Shown here piece after piece: positions 34,974 through 42,909 of a stretch of 64,000 bases of DNA. Positions within the stretch are counted from its first letter, which is position 1. Each line of letters opens with the position of its first letter. Below the pieces are notes generated by a model. The model searched no databases. It had not been told where the DNA came from and worked only from the letters and a program-made list of their open reading frames with translations. The position numbers and the translations under genes were made by a program. Source of the stretch: JBIYSM02 sp044759095 (GTDB taxonomy: Bacteria; Bacillota; Bacilli; Brevibacillales; Brevibacillaceae); assembly GCF_044759095.2 (NCBI RefSeq), contig NZ_JBIYSM020000001.1:133376-197375 (forward strand). The letters run 5' to 3'.

Positions 34974-35268
34974 AAAATGTTATACATTTTGAGACTGTCG
35001 AAAAAGGTATTCGTGTCTATTCGGGATCGATTCCTCCGCTCCGCTCGGCCCTCCTCCCCGCAGGGATGTGTCACTGTCCGCTCCGCGACGATTCGCGGGG
35101 GCAGCGTCAAAGTAGCATCGCTACGATATTGTTTCAGAGGTGACGCTGCGGATCCCCGCGCCCACCCCGCTCCGCTAGCGGGTCGTCACAGCTCGCGGGT
35201 AGCTGGAGAAATCGGTCCCTCACACATACATACGGGTTTGTCGACAGACTGAAAATGTTATACATTTT
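34974..35268. mobile_element. MITE-like insertion flanked by 17-bp direct repeats
   Basis: The palindromic 17-mer AAAATGTTATACATTTT occurs at 34974-34990 and again at 35252-35268. The 261 bp between them have imperfect inverted ends (GAGACTGTCGA and TCGACAGACTG, 9 of 11) and internal inverted repeats such as GCAGCGTCA/TGACGCTGC. There is no transposase frame. This fits a non-autonomous element with a target-site duplication. The ends remind me of IS1182-type ends; unverified. Confidence 0.6.
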
Positions 35269-35285
35269 CTGATGAAAACAAAGAA

Positions 35286-35330
35286 AGGCTCTTACATTGT
35301 GTTTAGATCACAATATAAGAGCCTATTTTT
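35286..35330 (+). terminator. Terminator, probably originally of moaC
   Basis: AGGCTCTTA pairs with TAAGAGCCT, extended by ATTGTG/CACAAT, then ATTTTT. The MITE-like insertion now separates it from moaC. Confidence 0.8.
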
Positions 35331-35331
35331 A

Positions 35332-35435
35332 GTGTATAAGAATTTACAAATTTGGAAATCCCATACAGCCACTAGAGAAGTGTTCGGGGCCCCAGCCGAC
35401 ACCAGCGATCGCTTAAGTCGGCTGGGTTTTCTTAT
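35332..35435 (+). repeat. Dispersed repeat, copy D
   Basis: It starts GTGTATAAGAATTTAC, carries the core and the CAGCCGAC/GTCGGCTG hairpin, and ends GGTTTTCTTAT. It differs from copy A at only a few positions. Confidence 0.85.
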
Positions 35436-35557
35436 TTACGACGGGGATCGAGAGTTCATTATCGGTTGCTTTGTCAGCCTTTTTGTTTGCTCCACTTAAC
35501 GGGCAGGAAAGTGTAGTAAGATAGGTGTAAATTGTTTTTAAGTCAAGGAGAGAGAGA

Positions 35558-35668
35558 ATGTTTGCTGAATGGAAGGCGTGGGACGTGAGAGCCTTCCTTA
35601 TTTTTTCCAATTATTTCACATCGTGTTCACGATTTATTTCTTGTCACGAAATATTTAGTGTGCAATAA
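35558..35668 (+). CDS. Short leader-like ORF (36 aa) upstream of marR
   Basis: AAGGAG is 7 nt before an ATG that opens 36 codons beginning MFAEWKAWDVRAF. The ORF runs through a terminator-like hairpin (35571-35606) and ends inside the marR promoter. Translation through the stem would prevent hairpin formation, so this may be an attenuating leader, or it may be chance. No similarity is recognised. Confidence 0.4.
   Translation: MFAEWKAWDVRAFLIFSNYFTSCSRFISCHEIFSVQ
35571..35606 (+). terminator. Terminator hairpin inside the leader ORF
   Basis: GGAAGGC pairs with GCCTTCC, followed by TTATTTTTT. Confidence 0.65.
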
Positions 35669-35686
35669 TTTTCGTGATGCGAAATG
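35637..35686 (+). promoter_or_regulatory. marR promoter with two operator half-palindromes
   Basis: TTGTCA (35641-35646), a 17-nt spacer and AATAAT (35664-35669). Two related sites, TTCTTGTCACGAAA and TTCGTGATGCGAAA, cover the -35 and the region after the -10. This suggests MarR autorepression. Confidence 0.6.
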
Positions 35687-35702
35687 TTTGGGGTGGAAAA
35701 AA

Positions 35703-36161
35703 ATGAAGCCATTACAGCGCATGTCAGCGCAGCTGAACGGAATGAATGAACTGTACATTGCCATTATCACGGAGGAACTGGCGCGCTGCGGTTTCACGAT
35801 GCCGCAGCTGATTGTTCTGGACAAGTTGAAAGGCGGGCCGAAGACGATCGGCGAGATCAGTCAACTGGTGGACCTTTCGTACAGCACGGTTTCCGGCATT
35901 GTGGACCGCTTGGAACGAAACGGACTGGTCATTCGCAACCGGGATGATCAGGATCGGCGGATCGTCAGGGTCAGTCTGGCGGACAGTCTGCAGTCGCTGG
36001 AGGAAAAAATCCCCTGCATGAAAGAAGGATACTTTGAAAACCTGTTCGCGGGGATGACGGAGGAAGAGATGGAGAAATGCAGTGAAATTCTTGCCATGAT
36101 TACAACGTATCTACAGAAACGGTGGGATATGCTGCAAAAGGGAGGTAAGTCATCGCCATGA
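35703..36161 (+). CDS. MarR-family regulator
   Basis: The 152-aa protein has a winged helix core with GGPKTIGEISQLVDLSYSTV as recognition region and RNRDDQDRRIVRVSL as the wing. MarR dimers usually repress neighbouring efflux genes and release DNA on binding aromatic ligands or oxidation. The ATG at 35703 follows GGGGTGG. Its stop overlaps the start of the RND pump gene by 4 bp, so it is the first gene of a marR-pump-adaptor operon. A cysteine occurs at KIPCMKEG and another at EKCSEI, but no clear redox pair is seen. Confidence 0.88.
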   Translation: MKPLQRMSAQLNGMNELYIAIITEELARCGFTMPQLIVLDKLKGGPKTIGEISQLVDLSYSTVSGIVDRLERNGLVIRNRDDQDRRIVRVSLADSLQSLEEKIPCMKEGYFENLFAGMTEEEMEKCSEILAMITTYLQKRWDMLQKGGKSSP

Positions 36162-39100
36162 ATTTGTCCAGATTCTCAATTCAACGCCCCGTGACCATCT
36201 TCATGTTGTGCGTCGCCATCCTTATATTCGGATTTGTATCACTGCCGAAGCTGGCGGTCGAATTGTATCCGGAACTGAATCTTCCGGTAGCGGTTGTGGT
36301 GACAAGTGTCAACGGGGGCACGCCGGCAGAGGTGGAGAAGCTGGTTACCAAGCCCATCGAAGAAGCGCTTGGAACGGTGCCCAACGTGAAAACCATTACA
36401 TCCAACTCGATAGAAGGAGCGTCCCAGGTCATCCTCCAGTTCAACTGGGGCGTTGACATGGATCAGGCTACGCTTAACATGCGGGACAAAGTGGATCAGG
36501 TACGAGGCCGCTTGCCTGATTCGGCCAATGCGCCGCGCATTCTCAAGCTGGACCCGAACGCTCAGCCGATCATGACGATGTCTTTGACCGGCGACGACGA
36601 TGTTGTCAAGTTGAAGTCGTTGGCGGAAAACGTGATTAAATCGCGTCTGGAGCGAATTGACGGCGTTGCCTCCGTCGGCATTTCCGGGGGCAAAGAAAAA
36701 ATCATTGAAGTGGTGTTGAACCCTGATCGCCTGGCGGCGTATGGCATCAGCATCGACCAGGTGCAGCAAGCGCTGATGGCGACCAACGTCTCCGGTTCCT
36801 CCGGGGCGGTTCGCCAAGGGGACACCAAGCTGAGTATTCGCGTACAGGGTGAATACGCCGCTGTAGCGGACATCGGCGAGACGCCGGTCCGCGTGCAAAA
36901 CGGCAGCATCCCGCTGAGAGACATCGCTACAATCGCAGATACCTACGAAGAGGTTACGCAAAAGGCCTACCTGAACGGAAAACCCAGTGTAGGCATCAGC
37001 ATCACCAAAGCGTCGGGCGGAAACACCATCGAAGTGGCCGACGCAGTCAAAAAAGAGCTGAAGTCGCTTGAGGCTGTCCTGCCCAAATCGGTGAAAGTGG
37101 ACGTGATCAGTGACTCCTCTCAATTCATCAAGGATTCCATCTACACCGTAGGAGAACACGCGCTGATTGGCGGACTGTTTGCCATTGTCGTGCTGTACCT
37201 GTTCCTGAACAGTGCCCGTTCCATGCTGATCGTATCGATCGTGATACCGATCTCCATCGTGGCAACCTTCTGTCTGATGTATTTTACCGGACAAACCATC
37301 AACCTGATCTCGCTTTCCGGTCTGACTCTGGGTCTCGGTTCCCTGGTTGACTTTGCGGTCGTGATTCTGGAGAACATCTTTCTCTATCGCCAATCCGGAA
37401 AAAGCATGATGGAAGCCGCTCGTCTCGGTTCCAGGGAAGTGGGAACGGCGGTTATGGCGTCTGCTCTGGCGCAAATTGCGGTGTTCCTGCCGATCGTTTT
37501 CGTAGAGGGTCTGGCTTCCGAATTGTTTGGACCGCTCGCGCTTACGGTCGTGTATTCCCACATCGCAGCCTTGCTGGCGTCTTTGATGCTTGTGCCGATG
37601 CTCAGTTCGCGCTGGCTGAAAGAAGTGCCAAAGACGGAAGAAGAAGAGCTGGCCGGCTACAAAGGCTACAACCCGGTCGTGTGGTTTAACGTCGGTTTTA
37701 ACAAGTTGGCAAAAGGCTACGGCAGACTGCTCGGATGGGCAATCAAGCACCGCAAAACCGTCTTTGCTGCAACCATTGCCCTGTTTGTCGGGGCCGTTGC
37801 CCTTACCCCGATGATCGGCGCGGAGTTTATTCCCAAGCTGGATCAAGGGAAAATTACCGTCTCGATCAGCATGCCAAACGGCACTGTTTTGAAAGAGACT
37901 GAAAAAGTAGTGGCACAGGTAGAAGATCGGGTCAAGGATCTGCCCGAATTGAAACAGTTGTATACCTCCATCGGATCCAGCGGCGGACCAGCCCTCATTG
38001 CCACAAGTACGTCAAACAAGGCCCAGCTGAATCTGACGCTGGTACCAAAGGAAAAACGCAGCGTTTCAACCGAACAGGTAACGGAGCAATTGCGCAAAGA
38101 ATTGAGCAGCATTTCCGGTGCGGAAATCGAAGTGAAAGAGACGGATGAATCAGGAGGTCCGGCAGGTGCTGCACTTCAGGTCAGCCTTCGCGGGGATGAT
38201 CTGGCCGTATTGGAAGATATCAGCTCGATTATCGAAGGCGAGATAAAACAGGTGCCGGGTACCCGCAATATTACGACCTCCCTGGAAGAGACTCGACAGG
38301 AGATTCAAGTCGTAGTCGATCCGCAAAAAGCAAGTCTGTACGGATTGACGACCAGCCAGATTTTGTCCAACGTCCGTACGGCATTTGATGGACAGACGGT
38401 AACCACCTTCCAGACCGGGGACGACCAGATTGATGTGAGAGTGATGCTGCCAAAAGCGTACCAGGATGATATTACCTATCTGCAGCAGCTGCGAATCCCG
38501 ACGGCAAGCGGAGCGCAAATTGCGCTTTCTTCCGTAGCGGATATCGTGTACAAGGACGTGCCGCAATTGATCAAGCGGGCGAACCAGACGCGCGAGGTAA
38601 CCATTTCCGGGGATATCGCCGGGCGAGACCTGCAATCCATCTCGCGAGACATTGAGGCGAAGCTCAGCGCATTGAAGCTGCCGGATGGTTACACCGTCGA
38701 GGTCGGCGGGCAGAGCAAGGACATGGCGGAGTCGTTTGGAAGTCTCGGCTTGGCGATCATCCTCTCGATTGTGCTGGTCTACATGGTCATGGCCAGCCAG
38801 TTTGAATCGCTGTTTACCCCGTTCATTATCATGTTCTCCATCCCGCCGACGTTTATCGGCGTCGTGGTCGGACTGTTTGTAACCGGAAAACCGCTTAGCG
38901 TTCCAGCTTTGATCGGTTACATTTTGCTGATCGGGATCGTCGTAAACAACGCGATTGTGTTGATCGACTATGTCAATCAGCTGCGGAAGCGCGGAGTGGA
39001 TCGCGACGAAGCCATTCTTCAAGCAGGTCCGCGGCGTCTGCGTCCGATCTTGATGACCAGTTTGACGACGATTCTGGCCATACTGCCGCTTGCCTTTGGC

Positions 39101-39298
39101 GGCGGGGCAGGAAACGAGTCGCAGGCCCCGATGGCGATTGTCGTGGCCTTTGGTCTCAGCTTCTCTACGCTGATTACCTTGGTTTTGATTCCGGTCGTCT
39201 ACACCTGGTTTGATGATTTGGGACGCAAGTTCAGGAATCGCAGACAAAAATGGAACCCAAAAACCTCTTCGGACGAAGAGATCGTAACGGTCGGATAG
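36158..39298 (+). CDS. RND-family efflux pump (AcrB/SwrC-like)
   Basis: The 1046-aa protein has the classic RND layout: TM1, a periplasmic-type loop of about 300 aa, TM2-6, TM7, a second large loop and TM8-12. Typical segments are SIQRPVTIFMLCVAILIFG at the start, LGLGSLVDFAVVILENIF with the conserved Asp pair region, GAEFIPKLDQG, and RLRPILMTSLTTILAILPLA near the end. In Gram-positives such pumps (SwrC/YerP) export lipopeptides such as surfactin, or toxic compounds. The adaptor lipoprotein lies directly downstream, and MarR upstream should control both. Confidence 0.93.
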   Translation: MNLSRFSIQRPVTIFMLCVAILIFGFVSLPKLAVELYPELNLPVAVVVTSVNGGTPAEVEKLVTKPIEEALGTVPNVKTITSNSIEGASQVILQFNWGVDMDQATLNMRDKVDQVRGRLPDSANAPRILKLDPNAQPIMTMSLTGDDDVVKLKSLAENVIKSRLERIDGVASVGISGGKEKIIEVVLNPDRLAAYGISIDQVQQALMATNVSGSSGAVRQGDTKLSIRVQGEYAAVADIGETPVRVQNGSIPLRDIATIADTYEEVTQKAYLNGKPSVGISITKASGGNTIEVADAVKKELKSLEAVLPKSVKVDVISDSSQFIKDSIYTVGEHALIGGLFAIVVLYLFLNSARSMLIVSIVIPISIVATFCLMYFTGQTINLISLSGLTLGLGSLVDFAVVILENIFLYRQSGKSMMEAARLGSREVGTAVMASALAQIAVFLPIVFVEGLASELFGPLALTVVYSHIAALLASLMLVPMLSSRWLKEVPKTEEEELAGYKGYNPVVWFNVGFNKLAKGYGRLLGWAIKHRKTVFAATIALFVGAVALTPMIGAEFIPKLDQGKITVSISMPNGTVLKETEKVVAQVEDRVKDLPELKQLYTSIGSSGGPALIATSTSNKAQLNLTLVPKEKRSVSTEQVTEQLRKELSSISGAEIEVKETDESGGPAGAALQVSLRGDDLAVLEDISSIIEGEIKQVPGTRNITTSLEETRQEIQVVVDPQKASLYGLTTSQILSNVRTAFDGQTVTTFQTGDDQIDVRVMLPKAYQDDITYLQQLRIPTASGAQIALSSVADIVYKDVPQLIKRANQTREVTISGDIAGRDLQSISRDIEAKLSALKLPDGYTVEVGGQSKDMAESFGSLGLAIILSIVLVYMVMASQFESLFTPFIIMFSIPPTFIGVVVGLFVTGKPLSVPALIGYILLIGIVVNNAIVLIDYVNQLRKRGVDRDEAILQAGPRRLRPILMTSLTTILAILPLAFGGGAGNESQAPMAIVVAFGLSFSTLITLVLIPVVYTWFDDLGRKFRNRRQKWNPKTSSDEEIVTVG

Positions 39299-39310
39299 GA
39301 GGCGGAAGTG

Positions 39311-40543
39311 ATGATGAAACTGAACAAAAGCAGTCTGGGGCTTTTGCTCTCCGTTGTGATTGTGCTTGCCGGCTGCACGGGGCAGCAGGCACCGGTTGAA
39401 ACGGCAGAGCAAAACAAACCGGTACCCGTGCAAGTGGATACGGTGAAAAAAGGCAGTGTCGCCACACGGTCAGGTGTGACCGGCAAATTGGCTCCCAATC
39501 AGGAGGTGGCATTGACGCCAAAAGTGAGCGGGAAAATCGTACAGTTGAACGTCGCGTTGGGGCAGCAGGTTCAAAAAGGCCAGGTCCTGTTTTCACTGGA
39601 CAAGAACGACCTGATGAACAGCGTACGTCAGGCGGAGGCGCAGTACCAGGTTGCGCTGGCCAACCTGAAACAAAGCGATGCCAATGCCGCCCAAAGCCTC
39701 CAGCAAGCGAAAAACGGATTAACCCAGGCCGAGCAGGGACTGAAGGACGCGCAGCGAAACGAGCAGCGCATGGCAGAGTTGTTCAACCAGGGAGCGATTT
39801 CCGCCCAACAGTATGAGCAGGCAAAGACGGCTCTCACCAACGCCCAGACTGCTTATGAGAACGCCAAACAGGCATTGGCAACGGCTCAGCAGCGCACGGG
39901 TGTGGCCGTGATGGAAGCGTCCGTGGAGCAGGCGCGGGTTGCCTTGCAAAACGCGCGGGAACAGTTGGCCAACACCACTGTGACCTCACCGATCTCAGGT
40001 TATGTGGCCGCTGTAAACGGGACGGTGGGAGAAATGGCTTCTCCGCAGCAACCGGTCGTGATCGTGGTCAATACCAATCCGTTGATCGTCAAGGCAAACC
40101 TCTCCGAAGCAGAGATTTCGTCTGTGAAACCAGGATCAAAAGTAACCGTGTCGCTGCCCGCCTTGAACAAGGACCTGGTAGGGACAGTGAAAGCAGTCAG
40201 CCCGGTCATGGATCCGACACTCCGCGCCTATCCGGTGGAGATCTCCCTTTCCAACCCGGACAATCAACTGAAAGCAGACATGGTTGTCAATGTGAAGTTT
40301 GGTCAGGAACAGACCAGCAGCGCCCTGATTGTTCCCCGCAAAGCGGTCTTCGACGAAAACGGCAAGCGCTTCGTGTATAGACTGGAAGGAACCATTGCCA
40401 AAAAGGTGGAAGTGACGACAGGGGAAGAATCCAGCGATCTGATCGAAGTGAAAACCGGGCTGGCCGTTGGCGACAAGATCGTTGTGAAAGGTCAAACCTT
40501 GCTGACGGACGGTACGACCGTTGAAATACAAGAGGGGGATTGA
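39311..40543 (+). CDS. RND adaptor lipoprotein (membrane fusion protein, HlyD-like)
   Basis: The 410-aa protein starts with a lipoprotein signal (LSVVIVLAGCTG lipobox) and a lipoyl-like half motif (SGKIVQLNVALGQQVQKGQVL). A long alpha-helical hairpin rich in Gln/Ala follows (about 95-215: LKQSDANAAQSLQQAKNGL, ALATAQQRTGV), then the second lipoyl half and a beta-barrel (ANLSEAEISSVKPGSKV). It links the RND pump to the exterior or cell wall. The ATG at 39311 is 8 nt after AGGAGG, 12 nt after the pump stop. Its stop codon overlaps the -35 of the next promoter. Confidence 0.92.
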   Translation: MMKLNKSSLGLLLSVVIVLAGCTGQQAPVETAEQNKPVPVQVDTVKKGSVATRSGVTGKLAPNQEVALTPKVSGKIVQLNVALGQQVQKGQVLFSLDKNDLMNSVRQAEAQYQVALANLKQSDANAAQSLQQAKNGLTQAEQGLKDAQRNEQRMAELFNQGAISAQQYEQAKTALTNAQTAYENAKQALATAQQRTGVAVMEASVEQARVALQNAREQLANTTVTSPISGYVAAVNGTVGEMASPQQPVVIVVNTNPLIVKANLSEAEISSVKPGSKVTVSLPALNKDLVGTVKAVSPVMDPTLRAYPVEISLSNPDNQLKADMVVNVKFGQEQTSSALIVPRKAVFDENGKRFVYRLEGTIAKKVEVTTGEESSDLIEVKTGLAVGDKIVVKGQTLLTDGTTVEIQEGD

Positions 40544-40568
40544 CACGGCGTACACAACTCGCTAGTAT
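40540..40568 (+). promoter_or_regulatory. Sigma-A promoter of the S-box/mtnE unit
   Basis: TTGACA (40540-40545), a 17-nt spacer and TAGTAT (40563-40568), starting inside the stop codon of the adaptor gene. Transcription would begin about 30 nt before the riboswitch. Confidence 0.8.
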
Positions 40569-40604
40569 GAAAATGGTTGCCACAACTAAAAAAAGAGTAT
40601 TGAA

Positions 40605-40716
40605 CTTATCCAGAGAGGTGGAGGGACTGGCCCGATGAAGCCCGGCAGCGGATCTGCAATGGTATGCGAATGCAGATGCTGTGCCAATTCCAGCAGGAGC
40701 ATTCCTGACAGATAAG
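40605..40716 (+). promoter_or_regulatory. SAM-I riboswitch (S-box) aptamer
   Basis: The P1 stem CTTATC (40605-40610) pairs with GATAAG (40711-40716). Inside are the conserved AGAGAGGTGGAGGGACTGG, CCCGATGAAGCCCGGCA, GTGCCAATTCCAGCA and CCTGACAGATAAG elements of the S-box, plus a variable GATCTGCA/TGCAGATG hairpin. When SAM binds, the downstream terminator forms and mtnE is switched off. Confidence 0.95.
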
Positions 40717-40733
40717 GCCGTGAGAAACAACTC

Positions 40734-40767
40734 AACCCCTTTTTCTGTAAGGAAAAAGGGGTTTTTA
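40734..40767 (+). terminator. S-box terminator
   Basis: AACCCCTTTTTC pairs with GAAAAAGGGGTT, followed by TTT. This is the expression platform of the riboswitch; the 3' half of P1 lies just upstream. Confidence 0.9.
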
Positions 40768-40792
40768 ATCGTTACGAAAGGACAGAAGAATC

Positions 40793-41968
40793 ATGCGCAT
40801 TCAGCCCGCATCCATGGTCGACAGACTTCCGACACAGTTTTTTGCCACGCTGGTGGCCAAGGTAAACAAAGCGATTGCAGCCGGACACGACATCATCAAC
40901 CTGGGCCAGGGAAACCCCGACCTCCCGACTCCGGCCCATATTGTCGAGGAGCTGCAGCAGCATGCAGCCTATCCGATTCATCATAAATACCCTCCGTTTA
41001 CCGGACGGAAGGAATTGAAAGAGGCCATCGCCTATTGGTACAAGCAGGAATTTGACGTCGACCTGGATCCCGAAGAAGAAGTGGCGATCCTGTTCGGGAG
41101 CAAGACCGGACTGGTCGAGATCTGCCAGGTTCTGCTAAACCCGGGGGACGTCGCGCTGGTGCCTGATCCAGGCTATCCGGATTACTGGTCTGGTGTGGCC
41201 GTTGCTGACGGCCGCATGGTGATGATGCCGCTGCGGGAGGAAAACGCCTTTTTGCCGAATTACGGCGAACTGGCACAGGAAGACCTCGACAAGGCCAAGC
41301 TGATGTTTCTGAACTATCCCAACAATCCCACAGCGGTCAATGCGCCGTTCGAATTTTATGAAGAAACCATCCGTTTTGCCCGCAAGCATGAAATTGTCGT
41401 CTGCCACGATTTTGCCTACGGGGCGATCAGCTACGACGGGAAAAAGCCGGTCAGCTTCATGCAGGTACCGGGGGCAAAAGAGGTGGGCGTAGAGTTTTAT
41501 ACCCTCTCCAAAACCTACAACATGGCCGGCTGGCGTGTTGGAGCGATGGTAGGGAACCGGGAACTGGTGCGGCTGATTAATCTGATTCAGGACCACTACT
41601 TCGTCAGTCTGTTCGGCGCCGTGCAGATGGCTGCCGTCCGCGCACTGACTGACTCGCAGCAGTGCGTGCGCGATCTGGTGGCTGTCTACGAAAGCAGACG
41701 CAATGCCCTGTTCTCCAATCTGCAGCGCATCGGTTGGGAGGCGAAACCCTCGCAAGGCTCCTTTTTCGCCTGGCTGCCCGTCCCCAAAGGCTTCACGTCC
41801 GTCAGCTTTTCCGATCTGCTGCTGGAACAGGCCCATGTAGTCGTGGCCCCCGGTGTCGGCTTTGGACCGACCGGAGAAGGCTACGTCCGTGTTGCGCTAT
41901 TGTCCACGGAACAGCGTCTGGCGGAAGCGGCGGAGAGGATTGAGAGATTGGGGATTTTTGTGAAATAA
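40793..41968 (+). CDS. mtnE: PLP aminotransferase of methionine salvage (MtnE-like)
   Basis: The 391-aa class I/II aminotransferase has NLGQGNPDLPTP near the start, NYPNNPTAV, and the PLP lysine in YTLSKTYNMAGWRVG (near residue 239). In B. subtilis the enzyme YkrV/MtnE transaminates 2-keto-4-methylthiobutyrate to methionine and is under S-box control. The S-box here fixes the sulfur/methionine context and makes MtnE the best call; a general aspartate or LL-DAP-type aminotransferase is less likely. The start follows GAAAGGACAG. It is a single-gene transcript ending at repeat copy E. Confidence 0.85.
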   Translation: MRIQPASMVDRLPTQFFATLVAKVNKAIAAGHDIINLGQGNPDLPTPAHIVEELQQHAAYPIHHKYPPFTGRKELKEAIAYWYKQEFDVDLDPEEEVAILFGSKTGLVEICQVLLNPGDVALVPDPGYPDYWSGVAVADGRMVMMPLREENAFLPNYGELAQEDLDKAKLMFLNYPNNPTAVNAPFEFYEETIRFARKHEIVVCHDFAYGAISYDGKKPVSFMQVPGAKEVGVEFYTLSKTYNMAGWRVGAMVGNRELVRLINLIQDHYFVSLFGAVQMAAVRALTDSQQCVRDLVAVYESRRNALFSNLQRIGWEAKPSQGSFFAWLPVPKGFTSVSFSDLLLEQAHVVVAPGVGFGPTGEGYVRVALLSTEQRLAEAAERIERLGIFVK

Positions 41969-41988
41969 AAGGGAGAGACCGTCACGTG

Positions 41989-42100
41989 ATGTAAAATGGA
42001 CATCCCATACAGCCGCTAGAAAAGTGTTCGGGGCCCCGCCCGGCGCAGAAAGGGAACCCACTCGGCGAAGCGTTAGCTAACGCCGGGTGGTTTTTTTTTG
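41989..42100 (+). repeat. Dispersed repeat, copy E
   Basis: Core ACATCCCATACAGCC and GTGTTCGGGGCCCC, then CCCACTCGGCG with CGCCGGGTGG and a run of nine T. It serves as a convincing terminator for mtnE. The AT-rich 5' end is shortened. Confidence 0.85.
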
Positions 42101-42140
42101 GGCCTGTCTGCAATTCAAATTTTTGCCCATAGGCGCATAT

Positions 42141-42217
42141 TATAATAAAAATCATTCTCACCGTTGACAGATAATGATTTTCATTATACGATAAATTCGG
42201 TAATGATAATTAGTCTC
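42141..42217 (+). promoter_or_regulatory. Fur-controlled promoter with three Fur-box-like sites
   Basis: TTGACA (42164-42169), a 17-nt spacer and TACGAT (42187-42192). GATAATGATTTTCATTATA (42170-42188) matches the 19-bp Fur box at 16 positions and fills the spacer. Further matches (about 15 of 19) are at 42141-42159 (reverse) and 42199-42217. Confidence 0.75.
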
Positions 42218-42251
42218 ACCGGATTAGCTTTTACTCGGCAGGAGGGTACAT

Positions 42252-42722
42252 ATGCGCTATCAGATCAACGGTTACACGGACATGTACACGGTACTGGCAA
42301 ACGAACGCAAGATTGGCGGCGCCATTGAAGCGGGAATGATCCGGCTGCGTTCCGGTGAAGAATTTGCCAATGTCGTTCTGACCCGTCTGGAGTTATCCGG
42401 CTCTCAGTTCTGCTCGATCGGTTTTGTCACCGCAGAGGGGAAACGGCTGATTGTTCACGTCAACGACGTAAGCATGATCTCTGACGCAAACCATGTCAAC
42501 GTATGCGAACTGAAAAACGAACTGATGCGCGAGGAAAAAACTGCTGAACGTCTAAAGCGCCTGAAGCGCCTCTGTGAGCTGAACGAAGGCTGTGTAACCC
42601 TGCCGTTCCGTGAAGAAGCGCTCCTCTTGGTCGAAGATATCGGCTTTGAGACGGCTCGCCAGCACGTCGACCTCTCCTTTTTGCCGCAGGTGGAAAAAGC
42701 CCGCGTGTTCCGGATCGCATAA
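42252..42722 (+). CDS. Fur-regulated protein of unknown function (156 aa)
   Basis: A soluble protein with the ATG 7 nt after AGGAGG. The N-terminal half is beta-rich (YQINGYTDMYTVLANERK, AGMIRLRSGEEFANVVLTRL, CSIGFVTAEGKRLIVHV). A charged helix (LMREEKTAERLKRLKRL) connects to a short C-terminal domain. There is no signal peptide or transmembrane helix, and the three cysteines are not in a known metal motif. I do not recognise the family. The Fur boxes in its promoter place it in the iron-starvation response, and the iron-storage encapsulin locus starts 1.5 kb further on. Confidence 0.8.
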   Translation: MRYQINGYTDMYTVLANERKIGGAIEAGMIRLRSGEEFANVVLTRLELSGSQFCSIGFVTAEGKRLIVHVNDVSMISDANHVNVCELKNELMREEKTAERLKRLKRLCELNEGCVTLPFREEALLLVEDIGFETARQHVDLSFLPQVEKARVFRIA

Positions 42723-42744
42723 AGCCATGGAACAGACAACGATA

Positions 42745-42780
42745 CAGGGAAGCCCTCACCGGGTTTCCCTTTCTGTTTTC
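42745..42780 (+). terminator. Terminator of the Fur-regulated gene
   Basis: GGGAAGCCC pairs with GGGTTTCCC (one G-U), followed by TTTCTGTTTTC. Confidence 0.75.
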
Positions 42781-42853
42781 GTTTGATTTGATGAAGGTTT
42801 CCATCGGCATAGAAAAAAACTATTGTCCCTATAGCTAGGTTAGATTGGACTTA

Positions 42854-42883
42854 TTGATGTCGCAGTGATACAACATGTATAAG
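42854..42883 (+). promoter_or_regulatory. Probable promoter of the LysN-like gene
   Basis: TTGATG (42854-42859), an 18-nt spacer and TATAAG (42878-42883), 27 nt before the start codon. Confidence 0.5.
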
Positions 42884-42909
42884 TTCTATCTAAAGGGAGA
42901 GCGGGAGAT

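Noticed and set aside
36239..37846. 535-codon antisense frame within the RND pump gene
   Set aside because: Shadow frame; low-complexity His/Gln/Arg composition and no ribosome binding site.
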